Shown here: positions 60,589 to 64,000 of the stretch, piece after piece | How the letters are laid out: every line of letters begins with the position of its first letter | Position numbering within the stretch: the stretch's first letter is position 1 | DNA from: CAYFZO01 sp964347615 | GTDB lineage: Bacteria > Pseudomonadota > Gammaproteobacteria > Poriferisulfidales > Oxydemutatoraceae | Length of the DNA stretch: 64,000 nt | Assembly: GCA_964347615.1 (NCBI GenBank) | Contig: CAYFZO010000005.1 | Coordinates: forward strand, 37,399 to 101,398 | Direction: 5' to 3' | Notes under the pieces: model-generated | What the model was told of the DNA's origin: nothing | Database searches by the model: none | The model's input: only the letters and a program-made list of their open reading frames with translations | Translations under genes and position numbers: made by a program

Positions 60589-61550
60589 GGCGTCATCTCC
60601 GCGGCAAGCGAGCGCACCTTATCGAGCGCGACACCGATGCGCGGCGGCCTGCCCGCGACGTCGAGCGCGTACAAAACCCGCAACTCGGCAACCATCGGCA
60701 CGCTCTGCTCACCCTCCTGTTCGAACAGCTGCATCGCGTTGGCAACGGCGCGACGATAAGATACGGCGTCGCCGGCAAGCGCCGCGGTCCTTGCAAGCGC
60801 GAGCGAGTGTACGGCGAGGGTCCGGTTGAACCGCCGCCCCGCGCCGGCGTTCTCCTCGACCACGACCAGCCGATCCAGGCGGTCGCTCAAGGCGCCGGTG
60901 AAGCGCGACCACAAGTCGCGTCCGGCCCCGGATACGGTGGCTTGCGGCTTCGCCTCGGGCGGCTCGTCGAAGCGACGCAGCAGTTCGTCCAGCGTTGCGA
61001 CCGCCTGCTCGGCTTCCCTGTTCCGATAGCCGTCCAGCAGATCGATTTCGACGTCCAACGCCCTTGCCGCCGCCTCAGTCCCGGCGATCTCGGCACCTTT
61101 CAGGATCCGTTTCGCGGCTTTCAACGCGGGCAACGCCGACTTGACGTCGGCACCGGTCTGCAAACGTGCGCCGGCTTCAACCAGATAACGTTCGGCCTCG
61201 GCGATCCACCACAGTTCATGCGACTCGATGAACGTCACCCCCGCCCGCTCGGCGGCGATTTCTTCGACGCGGCGTTCGATTGCGTCAAGACGACTCTCGA
61301 CGTTGCGCAACCCGGCCATGACGCGGGCTTGCCCAGCTGCTTTCTCGGCTGCTTCCTCGGGTGTCTTCCCGGACGGCTGCATGGCCTGCTGCATCATCGG
61401 CTTGAAGCTCAGCCACGCTTGCCACGCACCGACGATTGCCAGCACGGCGGCAACCCCGACGACGGCAAACACGAGCCTGCGGCGTTTCTTGCGCTGTGGC
61501 TTGTCGGTGGACGGCTTGTCGGCGGACGGCTTGTCATCAGGAGAAGTCAT
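60585..61550 (-). CDS. hemX: HemX, membrane protein of the hem cluster
   Basis: 321 residues. A basic cytosolic N-terminus with DKPSADKPSTDKP repeats, one membrane helix (about 27-47), a coiled segment (AGLRNVESRLDAIERRVEEIAAE) and a helical domain with ESHELWWIAEAERYLVEAGARLQ, the HemX signature. In E. coli it is linked to uroporphyrin methylation, but the sequence has no SAM fold. ATGA overlap with hemY. Confidence 0.9.
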   Translation of the reverse strand: MTSPDDKPSADKPSTDKPQRKKRRRLVFAVVGVAAVLAIVGAWQAWLSFKPMMQQAMQPSGKTPEEAAEKAAGQARVMAGLRNVESRLDAIERRVEEIAAERAGVTFIESHELWWIAEAERYLVEAGARLQTGADVKSALPALKAAKRILKGAEIAGTEAAARALDVEIDLLDGYRNREAEQAVATLDELLRRFDEPPEAKPQATVSGAGRDLWSRFTGALSDRLDRLVVVEENAGAGRRFNRTLAVHSLALARTAALAGDAVSYRRAVANAMQLFEQEGEQSVPMVAELRVLYALDVAGRPPRIGVALDKVRSLAAEMTP

Positions 61551-61592
61551 TGCATCGTGTGCCGCGCCGTCGGGAGACGCGGCGGCGATATT

Positions 61593-62372
61593 CTAACGCC
61601 TGCGCCACGCTGTCACCGCCGCTATCACGTCGGCGTCCAACGGGCTCTGCGCGACCACCGCGTCGCGTTGGAAACCCAAGCGGCGATACAACGCCAACAT
61701 CGCCCGGCTGCCGAGCACAACCGGCGTCTCCAACAGCCGCGGGCGGCTCGCCTCTTCGGTCATCTCGTAGAGGTTCTGCAGACCGTCACGACTGGTTACC
61801 AAGATCAAGTCGGGCAACGGGTCGATGAACGACAATGAAACCGCCGCCGGCTTGCGCCGCTCGTATACCTCGGCGTAATCCACCGCAAGACCGCGGGCGC
61901 GCAGTCCCACGGCGAGCACCTCCTTACCGCCGCGACCGCGGAAGATCACGACCTTGCCCGGCGCCGATAACGCCTTGACCGCGGATGTTTCGAGCAACGC
62001 CTCGCTGCTCGGCGTCGACGGATAAGCGACGCCCGACGCGCCTCCCGCTTCAAGCAACTGTGCGGTGGTGCGGCCGACCGCGGCGACCGGCGGCAAACCC
62101 GACAACGCGACGCCCGCACGCGCCAGCGCGGCAAGACCGTGAACGACGGCGTTGGCGCTGATGAAGATTGCCATGTCGTAGTCGCCGACGCGTTCGAGTA
62201 CGTCGCCCACGGGGTCAACGGCGACGACTTCAATGGTCGGAAAGTTGTCGGCGATTGCACCGAGCGCATTCAGACGCGCGAGCAAGGCCGCGCTTTGGTG
62301 CGCCGGGCGGGTCGCAAGCACCCGCAAACCCTGCAACGGCTTTCGTGCGTCGTCCGCCAAGCGTTCGTTCAT
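61593..62372 (-). CDS. hemD: Uroporphyrinogen-III synthase
   Basis: A 259-residue two-domain protein that inverts ring D and cyclises hydroxymethylbilane. GLRVLATRPAHQSAALLARL, FISANAVVHGL, AAVGRTTAQLL and LILVTSRDGLQNLYEM are family blocks (the fold is conserved more than the sequence). It follows hemC by three bases. Confidence 0.92.
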   Translation of the reverse strand: MNERLADDARKPLQGLRVLATRPAHQSAALLARLNALGAIADNFPTIEVVAVDPVGDVLERVGDYDMAIFISANAVVHGLAALARAGVALSGLPPVAAVGRTTAQLLEAGGASGVAYPSTPSSEALLETSAVKALSAPGKVVIFRGRGGKEVLAVGLRARGLAVDYAEVYERRKPAAVSLSFIDPLPDLILVTSRDGLQNLYEMTEEASRPRLLETPVVLGSRAMLALYRRLGFQRDAVVAQSPLDADVIAAVTAWRRR

Positions 62373-62375
62373 CGC

Positions 62376-63299
62376 TTATTCCGCCGCGCTGGCCAGCAAT
62401 TCACCGGCGCCTTGCTCAAGCAAGGCTTCCGCCGCCGCAACGCCCGCCTGTTCCGGCTGTTCCAGCGAAGACCGCGCCTCGGTACGCAGGATTCGTTCAC
62501 CGTCGGCGGAACCGACCACGGCACGCAAGCTCACCTCGCGCTCGCCGCACCTCGCGTAGGCCGCAAGCGGCAGGCGGCAGTTGCCGCCGAGACGCAGGCT
62601 CAAGGCACGTTCGGCTTTGGCGCAACGTTCGCCGGATTCGTCGTTGAGCGCGCGTACCCGCGCGTGAACTTCGCCGTCGAGACGGCATTCGATCGCCAGC
62701 GCACCCTGACCGATGGCGGGCAGCATCACGCCGAACGGCAGCCGCTCGCGGATGCGGTCGGCGTGGCCGAGGCGTTCAAGACCGGCGCAAGCGAGCACGA
62801 TGGCGTCGTAGTCGCCCGCGTCGAGCTTGGCGAGGCGCGTGTCCACGTTGCCGCGCAGAGGCTTGACGCACAGCCCGCGCCGATGATGCAGCAACTGACA
62901 GCTGCGACGCAGACTCGAAGTGCCGACCACCGCGCCGTCGGGCAGCTCGGAGAGCGAAGCAAAGCGGTTGGAGACGAACGCGTCGGCAGGTTCGGCGCGA
63001 GCCGTCACCGCGGCGATGGTCAGCCCGGACGGCAACTCGGCGGGCACGTCTTTCAACGAATGCACCGCGATATCGGCGGCGCCGTCGAGCAATGCGGTCT
63101 CGAGCTCCTTGACGAACAGGCTCTTGCCGCCGACTTCGGTCAACGGACGGTCGGTAACGCGATCGCCCTGGGTGACCAGCGGCAACAGCTCGGTACGCAA
63201 CGCGGCGTCGCGTTCGACCAGCGCCGCCGCGATGTGTCGAGACTGCCATTGCGCCAACGCGCTTTTGCGCGTGGCGATGCGTATGAGTTCCCCGGGCAT
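62376..63299 (-). CDS. hemC: Porphobilinogen deaminase
   Basis: 307 residues. IRIATRKSALAQWQ, HSLKDVPAELPSG, VGTSSLRRSCQLL, LRGNVDTRLAKLDAG and the cofactor-binding Cys in LRLGGNCRLPLAAYA are all visible. It polymerises four porphobilinogens on a dipyrromethane cofactor to hydroxymethylbilane. First gene of hemCDXY-mrp; IS256 debris lies only ~75 bp upstream, inside or close to its promoter region. Confidence 0.95.
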   Translation of the reverse strand: MPGELIRIATRKSALAQWQSRHIAAALVERDAALRTELLPLVTQGDRVTDRPLTEVGGKSLFVKELETALLDGAADIAVHSLKDVPAELPSGLTIAAVTARAEPADAFVSNRFASLSELPDGAVVGTSSLRRSCQLLHHRRGLCVKPLRGNVDTRLAKLDAGDYDAIVLACAGLERLGHADRIRERLPFGVMLPAIGQGALAIECRLDGEVHARVRALNDESGERCAKAERALSLRLGGNCRLPLAAYARCGEREVSLRAVVGSADGERILRTEARSSLEQPEQAGVAAAEALLEQGAGELLASAAE

Positions 63300-63373
63300 C
63301 GGAACAGTATCCCAAACTGAAGCGGTTTATGCAGGGTTAGGCGACTGCTGGAGAATGTAGAAAATAAAGACCC

Positions 63374-63625
63374 GCTCAAGGTTTTTGCCGCCGAAAGGCT
63401 GTTCAACTTTGCACCACCAACGCAATCGAGAATCTCAACAGTTCGGTTCGCCGGACGATTCGGCTTCGCGGCCACTTCCCGAACGATACCGCCGCCGCGA
63501 AACCGATTTACTTGGCGCCGCGGAAGGTAGTTCAAAAATGGAAGCGTCCACCGCTTTTTTGGCATGAGGTGCGAGCGCAATTTGCCATCAAGTTTGAAAG
63601 CCAGTTTATACTAAGCAACCGATGA
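63374..63625 (+). pseudogene. IS256-family transposase, C-terminal remnant
   Basis: From about 63389 the frame reads ...CTTNAIENLNSSVRR, LRGHFPNDTAAAKPIYLA, VQKWKRPPLFWHEVRAQFA and ends FESQFILSNR at a TGA. TTNAIE, RGHFPND, the W and the AQFAI.F block are characteristic of the C-terminus of IS256-group DDE transposases. The N-terminal two-thirds and the catalytic DD are missing; the leading codons look degenerate. A terminal-repeat-like sequence follows at 63628. Confidence 0.85.
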
Positions 63626-63725
63626 ATGGCTTACACACAAAATTCCTGACAGTCCCGACACCCCCCCACAAAATTTCAGACACCCCCAACTCAATCGCAA
63701 AAGCTTCCAGTTCTTTTTTGTTCAT
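63606..63725 (-). pseudogene. IS256-type transposase start, truncated
   Basis: A 39-codon frame begins MNKKELEAFA, the typical opening of IS256-family transposases, with GGAGG 11-15 bases upstream and an IS-end-like motif further upstream. After ten residues it runs through two end-like motifs of the neighbouring remnant and stops. It is the 5' stub of a second, oppositely oriented copy. Confidence 0.6.
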
Positions 63726-63794
63726 GACGCTTATCTACCTCCAGTAGGTTAGGGGTTTATGATAGACGGTTTACACAGATTCCGTTACACTCTC
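63628..63794. mobile_element. Cluster of IS256-like terminal motifs
   Basis: Three related motifs lie in the same orientation. They are GGCTTACACACAAAATTCC... (63628-63656), CACAAAATTTCAGACACCCC.. (63667-63687) and GGTTTACACAGATTCC... (63768-63794). The first is the end next to the transposase C-terminus; the third is the end upstream of the stub starting at 63725. They mark two abutting, incomplete elements. Confidence 0.6.
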
Positions 63795-63813
63795 TTACAC
63801 TCTCCACTCTCTC

Positions 63814-63999
63814 TCATTTTTTTACACTCTCCTTTTTTACACTCTCACTCTCTCCATCCTCGCCGCAGTTGTTGCTATAGCTATCTCGAAAGAATCTTAT
63901 TGACTCCTCTTTTTCTCCAATTGACTCCTCTTTTTCTTCAATTGACTTCTCTTTTCCTTCAATTTCCTTCTTTTTTTCTCCAATTTCCTTCTTTTTTTC
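63814..63999 (-). CDS. C-terminus of a heptad-repeat coiled-coil protein (5' end outside window)
   Basis: An open frame enters from the right edge and runs 61 codons to a TGA at 63814-63816. Its first half is five seven-residue units of the type EKKKEIG, EGKEKSI, EEKEESI, an ideal charged coiled coil with Ile at every seventh place. The tail is RFFRDSYSNNCGEDGESESVKKESVKK. The family is unknown. The last ESVKK pair is encoded by the decamer that also forms the IS end beside it, so the original C-terminus may have been replaced by insertion. Confidence 0.6.
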   Translation of the reverse strand, partial: EKKKEIGEKKKEIEGKEKSIEEKEESIGEKEESIRFFRDSYSNNCGEDGESESVKKESVKK

Positions 64000-64000
64000 T
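63899..64000. repeat. 21-bp tandem repeat, 4.9 units
   Basis: Units start at 63899, 63920, 63941, 63962 and 63983 with consensus ATTGACTCCTCTTTTTCTYCA, drifting to ATTTCCTTCTTTTTTTCTCCA. The array continues to the window edge and encodes the heptads of the - strand coiled-coil frame. Confidence 0.92.

Overview
The window is a high-GC chromosomal segment of a gammaproteobacterium. The evidence is the complete iscRSUA-hscBA-fdx-iscX set divergent from trmJ/suhB, a hisBHAF-hisE-tatABC block, the hemCDXY cluster and the order rplU-rpmA-obgE-proB. A cysteine-free IscA-fold protein of the DsrR type and several small lineage-type hypotheticals hint at a sulfur-oxidising or symbiotic relative. That placement is inference, because no dsr or sox enzyme is present here. 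Both ends of the window are AT-rich and carry cut-off genes.

Layout. 1-300: tail of an unknown AT-rich gene. 305-5984: isc operon (- strand) under IscR. 6358-8013: trmJ and suhB. 8093-9414: remnant plus intact copy of a P44/Msp2-like outer-membrane barrel. 9492-11628: TrpD2-like protein and hypotheticals. 11387-15253: a recent ~2.1 kb tandem duplication carrying a multi-TM membrane gene with the same frameshift in both copies. 15498-18038: S24-like protein, NarL/NarX-type regulator pair and DsrR-like protein. 18246-25386: aceE, alanine dehydrogenase, tRNA-Val(CAC), lpd and aceF. 25961-27964: two hypotheticals, lysA and the tiny lipoprotein gene lptM. 28312-30324: two more barrel paralogues. 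30414-33652: rpsT, proB, obgE, rpmA, rplU. 33743-38699: membrane-anchored FGE-fold protein with repeats, and a one-protein restriction-modification enzyme. 38942-45238: his genes (hisI absent), tatABC, gpmI. 45241-48500: low-GC island behind gpmI. 48519-51932: secreted protein, recG, small membrane protein, NTF2-like protein. 51973-63299: Mrp-type antiporter cluster and hemCDXY in one co-directional run. 63374-64000: IS256-family debris and the C-terminus of a heptad-repeat protein.

Functionally, the window covers Fe-S cluster assembly, acetyl-CoA formation from pyruvate (E1, E2, E3), histidine, lysine and proline biosynthesis, haem synthesis, Tat export and monovalent-cation/proton exchange.

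The most unusual parts are: (1) the gpmI-linked island, which begins with 40-bp tandem repeats and a second copy of the gpmI 3' end, carries a membrane protein/soluble partner pair, and ends with a Fic gene whose promoter lies inside the first of three ~33-bp palindromes spaced 95-96 bp apart; (2) the microhomology-bounded tandem duplication; (3) the right end, where IS256 end motifs and a 21-bp-repeat coiled-coil gene share the decamer TTACACTCTC.
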